Below, piece by piece: positions 22,377 through 30,111 of a stretch of DNA of 64,000 bases. The stretch is from CAZCDS01 sp964497585 (GTDB lineage Bacteria > Desulfobacterota > Desulfomonilia > Desulfomonilales > Desulfomonilaceae): assembly GCA_964497585.1 (NCBI GenBank), contig CAZCDS010000029.1, forward strand, positions 7,973-71,972, read 5' to 3'. The notes under the pieces are model-generated. The model was given only the letters and a program-made list of their open reading frames with translations. It did not search any database and was not told the DNA's origin. Position 1 is the stretch's first letter, and each line of letters starts with the position of its first letter. Both the position numbers and the translations under genes were made by a program.

Positions 22377-23657
22377 ATGGAGACTCCCGCAGTGGAGCCA
22401 GTCATGGCAAAGAGCCCGGCGAGCAACCATAACAAGAAGACTACCAGCGCAAAAGGGAAGAATTCCTCCGCGCAGCGAAAGCGCCGGCGTATCATGGAAT
22501 CCGCGGAGCAGCTCTTTGCCTCCAAGGGATTTCATCAGACCACCATCGCAGATATCTCGGCCCATTCAGGAGTCCACGAGGCGTCGATCTTCCAGTACTT
22601 CAAGACCAAGGAGAACCTCCTCGTCGCCATACCCGAACGCCACCTGAAAAAGACCCTCGCGGGGATCACCGAGCACCTTCAGGGAATGAAAGGCGCGGAG
22701 CCCAAGCTCAGGAAGCTCATCTGGCATCAGCTCCGGGATCTCTCCATCAACCGGAACTACACGTCGATCCTGCTGCTGGACCTTCGCACGATGCCCGCGT
22801 TCTACACGTCACCCGCGTACGAGATGATCCGCAAATACAGCAGGTTCGCACAAGAGGCGATCCGCGAAGGGATGGAAGAGGGAACCATCGACCCGGATCT
22901 GGAACCGATCCTCGTGCTCGAAATGATCTTCGGCGCGATCGACAGCATTGTGCTGCAGTCGCTCTTTTTCGACCGTCCGTACGATCCTGAGGAGGTCGCG
23001 GACGAATTGTGCCAACTCGTCATCGCAGCCGTTCGCCCGCGGGAAGAGCCGGAAAGGGCTGAAAACGGCGACGAACTCAGCCGGGGCGAGATCACGAAAC
23101 GGGCCATTGTTCGGGCCGCGGCCCAGGTATTCGGCGCAAAGGGGTACGGCGGTGCGACCATATCCGAGATAGCAACCCGCGCGGGTATCGCGGAGGCCTC
23201 GATATACCAGTATTTCAAGGGTAAGGAGGAGCTGCTCCTCTCGGTTCCAGGCGCCTGGTTCGACGAACTCGCGGAAGAGCTTGACCGGGTCTTTTCCGGC
23301 GATCTCGACCCGGCTGAGCGGCTCGTCTACCTCTTCCGGCGCTGGGGAGTCGATTTCCAGACCCGGCGATGGATGACCCGGGTGCTGATCCTCGAACTTT
23401 ACCGGAACCGCTCCTTTTACAACTCTGAGGCGTACAAGAATACGCATTCCTTCTGGCGGCTCGTCGGATCCACCGTGGAAGAGGGCCGCAAGACCGGCGT
23501 CTTCCGCGACGACTTCAAGACCGACAAATATTTGCACCTCGTCCAGGGCACCTTCGAACATGAAGCTCTCGCCCGAATGATGCTCACCAAACGAGAAATG
23601 ACCGTCTCCAAAGCCGAAAAGATGATCGACGTCCTGCTCCGGGCGATCAGGGCTTAG
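22377..23657 (+). CDS. Tandem TetR-TetR fusion transcriptional regulator
   Basis: 426 residues containing two complete TetR units in one chain. Unit one: helix-turn-helix about 39-84 (ESAEQLFASKGFHQTTIADI ... SIFQYFKTKE) plus a ligand domain to about 220. Unit two: helix-turn-helix about 243-288 (RAAAQVFGAKGYGGATISEI ... SIYQYFKGKE) plus a second ligand domain. The usual TetR is about 200 residues and acts as a homodimer; this fusion would make a built-in pseudo-dimer able to read an asymmetric operator. The two halves are clearly related but diverged. It is divergent from the bzdP-like operon and probably controls it in response to an acyl-CoA or aromatic ligand (inference). Confidence 0.9.
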   Translation: METPAVEPVMAKSPASNHNKKTTSAKGKNSSAQRKRRRIMESAEQLFASKGFHQTTIADISAHSGVHEASIFQYFKTKENLLVAIPERHLKKTLAGITEHLQGMKGAEPKLRKLIWHQLRDLSINRNYTSILLLDLRTMPAFYTSPAYEMIRKYSRFAQEAIREGMEEGTIDPDLEPILVLEMIFGAIDSIVLQSLFFDRPYDPEEVADELCQLVIAAVRPREEPERAENGDELSRGEITKRAIVRAAAQVFGAKGYGGATISEIATRAGIAEASIYQYFKGKEELLLSVPGAWFDELAEELDRVFSGDLDPAERLVYLFRRWGVDFQTRRWMTRVLILELYRNRSFYNSEAYKNTHSFWRLVGSTVEEGRKTGVFRDDFKTDKYLHLVQGTFEHEALARMMLTKREMTVSKAEKMIDVLLRAIRA

Positions 23658-23755
23658 AGCTGGCTCGCACGCCCCAACGACTCTCCACCTGCGTCTTTAA
23701 CGCTGATCGGGGCCATAAATCGTGCTGCGCCTCCCTGTAGTTTTCCGCTGACCGG

Positions 23756-23786
23756 GTGCCACTGCTGGCTTGCCCAGCAGTGGCAC
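23756..23786. repeat. REP-like palindrome, 13-bp stem
   Basis: GTGCCACTGCTGG (23756-23768) and CCAGCAGTGGCAC (23774-23786), loop CTTGC, perfect pairing. Same family as 11027-11049. Confidence 0.7.
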
Positions 23787-23797
23787 TCACGCTTTTG

Positions 23798-23825
23798 TTG
23801 ACTTTGTCCTGTCTCCCGATATAAG
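23798..23825 (+). promoter_or_regulatory. Promoter upstream of mini-ORF
   Basis: TTGACT at 23798-23803, 16-bp spacer, TATAAG at 23820-23825; each is 5 of 6 to consensus. Predicted start about 23832. Confidence 0.45.
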
Positions 23826-23883
23826 AATCCCGTGACGGAACGCGTTTTCTGTCATAGCTCTTTGTGCTCAAAGGAGGTTGCTC

Positions 23884-23922
23884 ATGACCAAACTTTTGAG
23901 CCTCGGCCCAACACCCCATTGA
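23884..23922 (+). CDS. 12-residue mini-ORF with strong ribosome site
   Basis: MTKLLSLGPTPH, preceded by AAGGAGG at 6-base spacing and by a promoter about 60 bases upstream. Too short for family assignment. It could be a leader peptide, a small regulatory peptide or the remains of a lost gene: no coding sequence follows on this strand. Confidence 0.3.
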   Translation: MTKLLSLGPTPH

Positions 23923-24100
23923 ACAGCGGGGATAACCACAGCCGGGCTGTTGGATTCCCAACCTGGTGACCGGTCCACCAGAAAGGCGCAAGAGATGTGG
24001 TATCGCGTCAAGACACGGCTTTGGGGACGGTGAAGACCGGGTTCACTGTCCCTACAATCTCGTTGCTCGCTTCATCAGTACCACGTACGCGGCGAAGTGC

Positions 24101-24634
24101 CTAGCGTGCCTTGCCCCAGCCTCCCCCTGCAAAGGAGGCGTTATCTGCTAATTTGAGATTCTGGTAATGCCTGAATTCCCGGTCCCCTTCAAAGTCTTTG
24201 TATCTTAGTTGGGCATTGAATTCTAGCCCGTACGATTCCCAGGTTCTTTCCTGGTCTTTGCTTGACAGAAATCCGAAGGAGTTTTGCGCTGTGACACTCT
24301 CCGCGTTCTCCAGGATAGGTATCGTCTCCCGCAGGCATCGCTTCACGTCCTTTGCAAGAACATCTCCGGGAGCGGCGGTCAGGACTCTCTCCAATTCATC
24401 TTCGTTAACGGTAATTCGTACATCTTTGGCAGGACGATTTCCTGTATTCCTGACCATTAGGTTTAGAGCAATGCCCGCGTTACCTGCCTCCTCAAACACT
24501 ATTCTCGCTGTCACCAGGGGACGATGCGCCTCTTCCCATGACTTCCTCGCTATAACTACGGCTACGGTTGAAATCACAAACGCAGCAATTGAACCAATAG
24601 CTGCGACCAGACTTCCGAGTTCGACCATACTCAT
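24101..24634 (-). CDS. Membrane-anchored protein of unknown function
   Basis: 177 residues from ATG 24634 (GGGAGG 6 bases upstream; an earlier in-frame start at 24670 lacks one). One N-terminal transmembrane helix (about 8-32, LVAAIGSIAAFVISTVAVVIA) is followed by a soluble domain rich in beta strands with LMVRNTGNRPAKDVRITVNE, a pattern seen in many small membrane proteins with an Ig-like or CARDB-like fold. It lies next to a restriction-modification gene in the same orientation and has lower GC than its neighbours by eye. Function unknown; an accessory or defence-linked role is only a guess from position. Confidence 0.65.
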   Translation of the reverse strand: MSMVELGSLVAAIGSIAAFVISTVAVVIARKSWEEAHRPLVTARIVFEEAGNAGIALNLMVRNTGNRPAKDVRITVNEDELERVLTAAPGDVLAKDVKRCLRETIPILENAESVTAQNSFGFLSSKDQERTWESYGLEFNAQLRYKDFEGDREFRHYQNLKLADNASFAGGGWGKAR

Positions 24635-24735
24635 GGCGACCTCCCTTGCCCCCAAAATAACTAATACCAAGAATTGGTAGATTCATGTCGGCTTGACATG
24701 CTTATTCAGGAGGGGGCTTCTCATCGATCAGACGT

Positions 24736-27700
24736 CTACGTTCGTAAAGATGGCAAGGCTTTGACAATCTTCATCGTTTCAAGGCTTACCGTAATGATTT
24801 TCCCAATTAGCCGCACGATATACTGCGGGTCATCCGGTCGGTTCGGGTCGTTCACGATACCGCTGCGCTTGTCCGTGCGGACCTGATACCGGTCGATGAT
24901 CCATTCCAATGCCGAGCGGTTGCCCAAGCGATACTCGAACACCTCGGGTGGGATACCGGCAAGGCTCAAGAAGTCATTGTACACGATGGCGGTCCTATCC
25001 TTCGTGAGCTTCATCTTCTCCACCCGCCAGTTCAGAGGCTGCTCCGGTGTCTCTATCTTCTCCAGCGGATATTCGGGCTGGTCTTCGTAGTTCACATGTA
25101 AATCGGCCAGACGTTCGCCCGCGGACACAAAAGATCGGAACTGCTCAATGCTCTTGGGGAACGGGATTCGCGGAAGCTCCCTCTTAAGGTTGGCCTTGTA
25201 TTTCTCGCGGTATGCTGGCGAATGGAGTAGACCGTATGTGTAATGAAAGATTTGCCATTTGTCCACTGGGGCGTTGAGGACAGAGTTGAATTCCTGCACT
25301 GACCAGTCTGTGATGTTTTCCCGACCGTTGGTTGCGTTTTCGTCGTAAACGTAGAACGCGAAGCACTGAGTACCGGAGCCTGCTCCGACGAGGTGCAGGT
25401 CGGGTAGGCAATTCGTCATAACTGCCACGAAGGGTTTCTCGGAGCCCTTGGCTGTCACACAAATCATACGGTTCTCGGACTCGGTGGTCCCTGTAGGAAG
25501 AATCTTCTGCATACCAGCTGGAAAATCAACGAAGAACGGATCGAAGTACAACAGGGTTCGTGTGAATGGACGATACCAGACCTCCCTTACTCTCTCTGGC
25601 TCAAAACACGGTATTTCTCCTCGCTTCAACGCCTGCTTGAGCTTTCGGGACCAGCCGATTTTCGCCGGGTCTCCGATCACGAAATCATCAACGTCAGCCC
25701 GTCCCCCGAGTGCTTGAAACCCGTGCAACTGCTGCTTATAGGTTTGGACAGTTGATGTGACATTCAAGCAAAGGGCATTGTAGTCGAAGCTATAAACCCA
25801 TGCGTCCCGGTTCGTGCTCACGCCAAGACTGGCCAACGTGAAGAGCGCATCGCCTCCCTTGGAAACCATCGGCATCATTGCGTCAAAATCGCTGCTTAGT
25901 CCCGCTGTCAGCCAAGTCTCATCAGTACTGGGGTGTATTTCTCGCCAGCGCACCCCCGAACCGGTTTGTGCTGATTCCAGAGAGACGAATCTCTCTTCTT
26001 TCCTGGCATGGTCGTCCACAGTTGCATAGAATATGCGTGCCCTACCATCGTGTTGCCTCAACTTCACGAGCAGATTAATGCTCACGCCCACCTGAATACC
26101 GAAGACGTTATGGGTGGTCCCCGAGATCTTGGGATTCTTCCTTACGTTCCCGCCCAAATCAAAGATGTAAATCAGACCGAAATCCTGCGCCAAATGTTTT
26201 CGCATCCCGTCAAAGGCTATATCATCTATGAAGCCGTTGTTGGAAACAAAGGCAACAATTCCCTCTCCATTGTCGAGGATCTTGTCGGCAGCCCATCGAA
26301 TGGCCTTGACGTACGGGTCGCTCAGTTTGCTACGAAGAGTCGCCGCGGAATCCGCCGAATAGGTCTGCGCAACACGCTTGTCCATGGTTTTGTATTTTCG
26401 GTTCTTGTTATTGTCGTTCTCGTTTACCTGCGCAGTATTGTAAGGAGGATTCCCGACTATCACGAACAGTCTCGTCTTTCGCAGCTTCTCCACGCGTTCC
26501 GTGTTCTCCTGGGTGAACATCAAGGAAAGCTGCTTGTCCTCGGCAAGCTCAAAGGTGTCCACGAGGCAGATGCCCTCAAAGGGTTTGTATTCCCCGGTGC
26601 GTTCGTAATACTCGTGCTCGATGTTCATGGAAGCGATATAGTAAGGCAGGAGCATGACCTCGTTGCAGTGCAGTTCGTTCGCGTACTTGTAGGGGAGTGC
26701 GGTCGTCTTGATCTCCCGCATGATGCGGGTGATGAAGTTGCCTGTGCCCACGAAAGGGTCAATGATGTGTACTCCTTCATCGCTCAGGCTCTTGCCGAAC
26801 TCCTTCTTCAGGATTTCCTCGACGGAGCGGACCATGAAGTCAACGATCGGTTGCGGGGTGTACACGATTCCGTGCGTGTCCGCGACCTTCACGGCAAAGC
26901 CCTGGAAGAATTTCTCATAGACCGTGTTGAGGAAGGTCTGCTTCTGGCCGTAATCATCGAGTGTTTCAGCTCTCTTTTCCAAAGCGCCATAGAAACGGTC
27001 CAGCGGCCTGAGGAACTCCTCTCTGGTGAATTTCCTCGAGGTAAGCGCACGGATGACCCGTTCAATCTCGTGGGCTATGATATTGCGATCGGTGAATTTT
27101 GAGTTTTGGAAGACCCTGCTGAAGATCCGCTCGGTCAACAGATGTTGCACGAGCATTTCTTCCACGGCGGCGTCGGACAAATTGGGGTTGATGGACGACC
27201 GGCACACATCCGCGAAGGTATTGAACGCGTTGACAAAGCTCTTGTTCTCTTTCCGTTCGATCTCGATGAGTTCGACCACCTTGGCCGCGATGTCGGGGAT
27301 ATGGGGTTTGAAGTCTTCGACCGCGACTTCCCAATCCCGTTGGCTCTCCGAACGGTACCCGAAAAGTTCCTTGACGACATAGACGAGGGTGTCCGGCTTC
27401 GTGATATCCTCATCAATCACTTCCCGGGAATCCTGCCAGAGAATGGCTCTATCAGGGCTCTGGTACAGGATATTATCCCTGGGGTAGCCCTTCGCGAACT
27501 TCTTTTGGACTTCTTTGGGGAGGTCGTCATCCGTGTCCTTTGCCTCCCAATAGGCCTGGGGAACACTGAAGACGTCCACGGCCGCGCCGTCGATGCTCAG
27601 GGGATGCCGGCCCTTTCTTCGATATTTGTATTCGCCGACGAAAGTCCACCCAACCCTGCGGCAACACTGCTCCAGTAGCCTCTGGAACGCACTTCGCACG

Positions 27701-27798
27701 GCCGTCTCATGGGTTACCCCCAACCGGTGGAATTCCTCCAGACCCGCGTAATAGTCTTTGACGGCTTTGTGATTGGCTTTCAGATCGAGGGTTGGCAT
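24736..27798 (-). CDS. Single-chain restriction-modification enzyme (type IIG / ISP-like)
   Basis: A 1020-residue protein joining nuclease and adenine methyltransferase. The N-terminal part (about 30-150) shows a PD-(D/E)xK arrangement: Asp70 or Asp75 followed by Glu85-Ala-Lys87 in YWEAKD. The methyltransferase follows with motif I DPFVGTGNF (347-355) and catalytic NPPY (450-453). The last ~350 residues resemble the target recognition region of type ISP enzymes. There is no helicase block between nuclease and methylase, so it is shorter than full ISP enzymes (about 1600). It should methylate and cut DNA alone, without partner subunits. GC is lower than in the flanks by eye, in keeping with transfer. 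Confidence 0.88.
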   Translation of the reverse strand: MPTLDLKANHKAVKDYYAGLEEFHRLGVTHETAVRSAFQRLLEQCCRRVGWTFVGEYKYRRKGRHPLSIDGAAVDVFSVPQAYWEAKDTDDDLPKEVQKKFAKGYPRDNILYQSPDRAILWQDSREVIDEDITKPDTLVYVVKELFGYRSESQRDWEVAVEDFKPHIPDIAAKVVELIEIERKENKSFVNAFNTFADVCRSSINPNLSDAAVEEMLVQHLLTERIFSRVFQNSKFTDRNIIAHEIERVIRALTSRKFTREEFLRPLDRFYGALEKRAETLDDYGQKQTFLNTVYEKFFQGFAVKVADTHGIVYTPQPIVDFMVRSVEEILKKEFGKSLSDEGVHIIDPFVGTGNFITRIMREIKTTALPYKYANELHCNEVMLLPYYIASMNIEHEYYERTGEYKPFEGICLVDTFELAEDKQLSLMFTQENTERVEKLRKTRLFVIVGNPPYNTAQVNENDNNKNRKYKTMDKRVAQTYSADSAATLRSKLSDPYVKAIRWAADKILDNGEGIVAFVSNNGFIDDIAFDGMRKHLAQDFGLIYIFDLGGNVRKNPKISGTTHNVFGIQVGVSINLLVKLRQHDGRARIFYATVDDHARKEERFVSLESAQTGSGVRWREIHPSTDETWLTAGLSSDFDAMMPMVSKGGDALFTLASLGVSTNRDAWVYSFDYNALCLNVTSTVQTYKQQLHGFQALGGRADVDDFVIGDPAKIGWSRKLKQALKRGEIPCFEPERVREVWYRPFTRTLLYFDPFFVDFPAGMQKILPTGTTESENRMICVTAKGSEKPFVAVMTNCLPDLHLVGAGSGTQCFAFYVYDENATNGRENITDWSVQEFNSVLNAPVDKWQIFHYTYGLLHSPAYREKYKANLKRELPRIPFPKSIEQFRSFVSAGERLADLHVNYEDQPEYPLEKIETPEQPLNWRVEKMKLTKDRTAIVYNDFLSLAGIPPEVFEYRLGNRSALEWIIDRYQVRTDKRSGIVNDPNRPDDPQYIVRLIGKIITVSLETMKIVKALPSLRT

Positions 27799-27962
27799 GG
27801 ACGGTCGCTCCCCCTAACGCATTGCGGGTATCTGCTACTTCAGAAGAGAGAATACGGCCACTGCCCCGAAATGACAAGTCCTTTTTTTCGCGAAGGGTAA
27901 GGCTTGAGTTTGGCGGGGCTTGCACCTGCAAGCTTCAGCCATGCTTTCAGGACTCAAGAGCC

Positions 27963-28172
27963 TTATTTCGGACAGGGCGTCTTGCTCGCGTAGTGGAGGC
28001 ACGCCCGGATGTCTTCTTGGGTAAGGCCGGGATAGTTCTTACGGATATCTTCTTCAGACCAGCCCTCTGCCAGGAGGCCGACGACGAACTCCACCGCCAG
28101 CCGGGTACCCCTGACGACCGGCTTACCGAGCAGAATTTCCGGGTCTATGACGATTCGGTCTTCCCACGCCAT
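27963..28172 (-). CDS. DUF433 antitoxin-like protein
   Basis: 69 residues from ATG 28172 (AAGGAGGGG upstream). The whole length matches the DUF433 pattern: RIVIDPEILLGKPVVRGTRLAV followed by VGLLAEGWSEEDI and the YPGLTQEDIRACLHYA helix, a winged-helix-like fold. DUF433 proteins usually pair with a DUF5615 PIN-like toxin as a toxin-antitoxin module; no such partner is next to it, so it is either an orphan or the toxin has been lost. Confidence 0.85.
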   Translation of the reverse strand: MAWEDRIVIDPEILLGKPVVRGTRLAVEFVVGLLAEGWSEEDIRKNYPGLTQEDIRACLHYASKTPCPK

Positions 28173-28461
28173 TCGTGTCCCCTCCTTGGCGTAATGCTCG
28201 GACGACGCTGATACCATAAGAAATGGCGGTCTTTCGGTCAAGCGGCCACAGATGGATCGTCAGCGTGCAAATTTCCTTCTTCTCGTTGCTTGTCGGACTA
28301 ATAGACGTGGAGAAACTCTTGACGGACGCAAATCCCCGGGGCCCTTGGGGTGGGTCCTGGCGGAGCTTGAGACGGGACGGAAATCGTACCAACTCAACGG
28401 AGGCACTTCCCCTCCACGCAAGCTATTGTGTCTCGCACCATGCCGAAGGACCAACCGAAAC

Positions 28462-28731
28462 CTATTTCAGATCCTTGTCCATTTCCTTGTCAAAGGCTTT
28501 CCATGCCTTGCGTTCGCACTCCTGCAGACAGCGGTTGTAACTGGATCGAACTCCCGGGGGCATGGCCGGCGGAAACCAATACTCTCCCCCGTACAGCTCG
28601 TTGCATTCAATGATACACTTTTCACGGTCAGAGCCGTCATTCAACGCGAGCGACTCCGGCGACACGAGGAAGAGGCCCGAGAAGAGCAGTACAACAACCG
28701 CAAATGCCGAGATTCGGCCTCCCCTTTTCAT
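28462..28731 (-). CDS. Small exported cysteine-containing protein
   Basis: 89 residues from ATG 28731 with GGAGG upstream. A clear signal peptide (FAVVVLLFSGLFLVSPESLA) precedes a short mature domain with four cysteines in two CxxxC pairs (CIIECNELYGG and CLQECERKAW), suggesting two disulphides in a helical hairpin. It resembles the twin CX3C helical hairpin pattern. No function can be assigned. Confidence 0.65.
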   Translation of the reverse strand: MKRGGRISAFAVVVLLFSGLFLVSPESLALNDGSDREKCIIECNELYGGEYWFPPAMPPGVRSSYNRCLQECERKAWKAFDKEMDKDLK

Positions 28732-29059
28732 CTTCACCTCCTGTCGGGCTGCGGTCGTTCGCGTCCTCTCTACCTGATGAGATGCCCGGAGAGGCTGGAA
28801 GTTTCACCAGCTTGCCCGGGGGCTCTCATTTGTAGAAGACCTCGCTCGGACCGCCCGCGTGTGGGGTTCACCCATGGGACGAACGAGCTTCACCGGGAGA
28901 CCAAGCGACTGTTGACGCGGTTTTCACTCTCCGATCCATGCATTTAGAGAGAACAATAGCACATGTCTCGTCCCGCCATGGATTTTTTGGGGAGACTCCT
29001 CGGGCAACGTTGACATTTCACAAGAGAAGCCTAAGATGCACTCTAGGACTCCTTGACAT
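28732..29059. other. Divergent intergenic region
   Basis: 328 bp between two divergent genes; no gene or clear signal beyond a TTGACA near 29008 with a poor -10. Confidence 0.35.
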
Positions 29060-30019
29060 GTGGATTCCGAAGTCCGACGGCGGAAGGTGGGATTGAGGAT
29101 GTGTGCGGAACGGATAGTCTCAGGCACGAAGTTCCTCGACAGCATTCGCGGTGGGATGAGTGTGCGGGAATTGATGGAGCAACACGATCTCTCCCTCGGG
29201 GAGCTAAGCAGCATTTTCCTCCAGCTCGAAAATGCCAGTGTAGATGTACTGCGACTCTATGGCAGGACGTCGCCTGATCTGCGTGCTCAAGACAAGAGAA
29301 GACTCCGATTCCTGCCGCGTCGAAGAGTGCTCGCACCCGTGCCGGTTATCGACATGGCAGACCCGACGAATACGGGGTTGCTCGTCGACGTCACGGAACG
29401 GGGACTGGGGGTAGCGGGTGTTCACGCCCGGTTGCATGAGGTGAAGTCCTTCAAAATCGCCGCGGACCGCGTTTTTCGGGTCAGCGCATTCCAACTCCAG
29501 GCCGAATGCCGGTGGGTCGCAACGAAGGGAGAGAACGGGGAAGCCTTATCCGGCTTCAAGATAGCGAGAATCACGGAGTCAAGCCTGAGAGAACTGCGGC
29601 GATTCGTCGGACTGCTGACGGAGGCGGAGCAGGCACCGGATAGCCCGATTCCGCGCAGTCTTCAGGAGACGCCGGTAGACCTGACCGGTGAGGTGGAGAC
29701 CGGCTGGACGTGCCCCTCCTGCGAGGCATGGTATGAAACGGAGCAAGACGAGTGTCCTTCTTGCGGCATAATCGCCTCCAAATACATACACCAGCTTGAA
29801 CGAACCAAGACCGAGATTCTCGACGCTGTGGTGGAACAACCGGGCGTTCGGATAGAAACGAAAACTCTTGCCGCGGGACAATCCGTCCAGACGACCATTA
29901 CCACGTCAGACAAGCTCTTGAAGGAACTCAAGGCGCTTGGAGGAAATTTCGGCGATCACGTGAACAAGGCTTTGTCCGAGTACGTACTCAGGATGAAAGC
30001 CCGCAAAGGTAAGACCTGA
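29060..30019 (+). CDS. PilZ-type domain protein with zinc ribbon
   Basis: 319 residues from GTG 29060 (an ATG at 29099 is equally possible). The N-terminus has a helical recognition repeat (FLDSIRGGMSVRELMEQHDLSLGEL) like that of the protein at 49.9 kb; the middle is a PilZ-like beta barrel (VIDMADPTNTGLLVDVTERGLGVAGV ... RWVATK) ; then a zinc ribbon CPSCEAWYETEQDECPSC; the C-terminus is helical. The PilZ part suggests control by cyclic di-GMP, but its RxxxR motif (RRLRFLPRRR) is not canonical. The paralogue at 49887-50591 strengthens the domain calls. Confidence 0.65.
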   Translation: MDSEVRRRKVGLRMCAERIVSGTKFLDSIRGGMSVRELMEQHDLSLGELSSIFLQLENASVDVLRLYGRTSPDLRAQDKRRLRFLPRRRVLAPVPVIDMADPTNTGLLVDVTERGLGVAGVHARLHEVKSFKIAADRVFRVSAFQLQAECRWVATKGENGEALSGFKIARITESSLRELRRFVGLLTEAEQAPDSPIPRSLQETPVDLTGEVETGWTCPSCEAWYETEQDECPSCGIIASKYIHQLERTKTEILDAVVEQPGVRIETKTLAAGQSVQTTITTSDKLLKELKALGGNFGDHVNKALSEYVLRMKARKGKT

Positions 30020-30111
30020 GCGCAACGGGCAAACGCGCCGCCGACTCAACTTCTCAAGAAACAGTTCACCGGGACAGGCCGACGACCTCTCCCGGTGCAC
30101 TGTACGTCGTA

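Larger units (their letters stand above)
23658..24100. other. Intergenic region with REP palindrome, promoter and mini-ORF
   Basis: No full-size gene. It carries a 13-bp-stem palindrome, a good promoter and a 12-codon frame with a perfect ribosome site, each listed separately. Confidence 0.6.
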
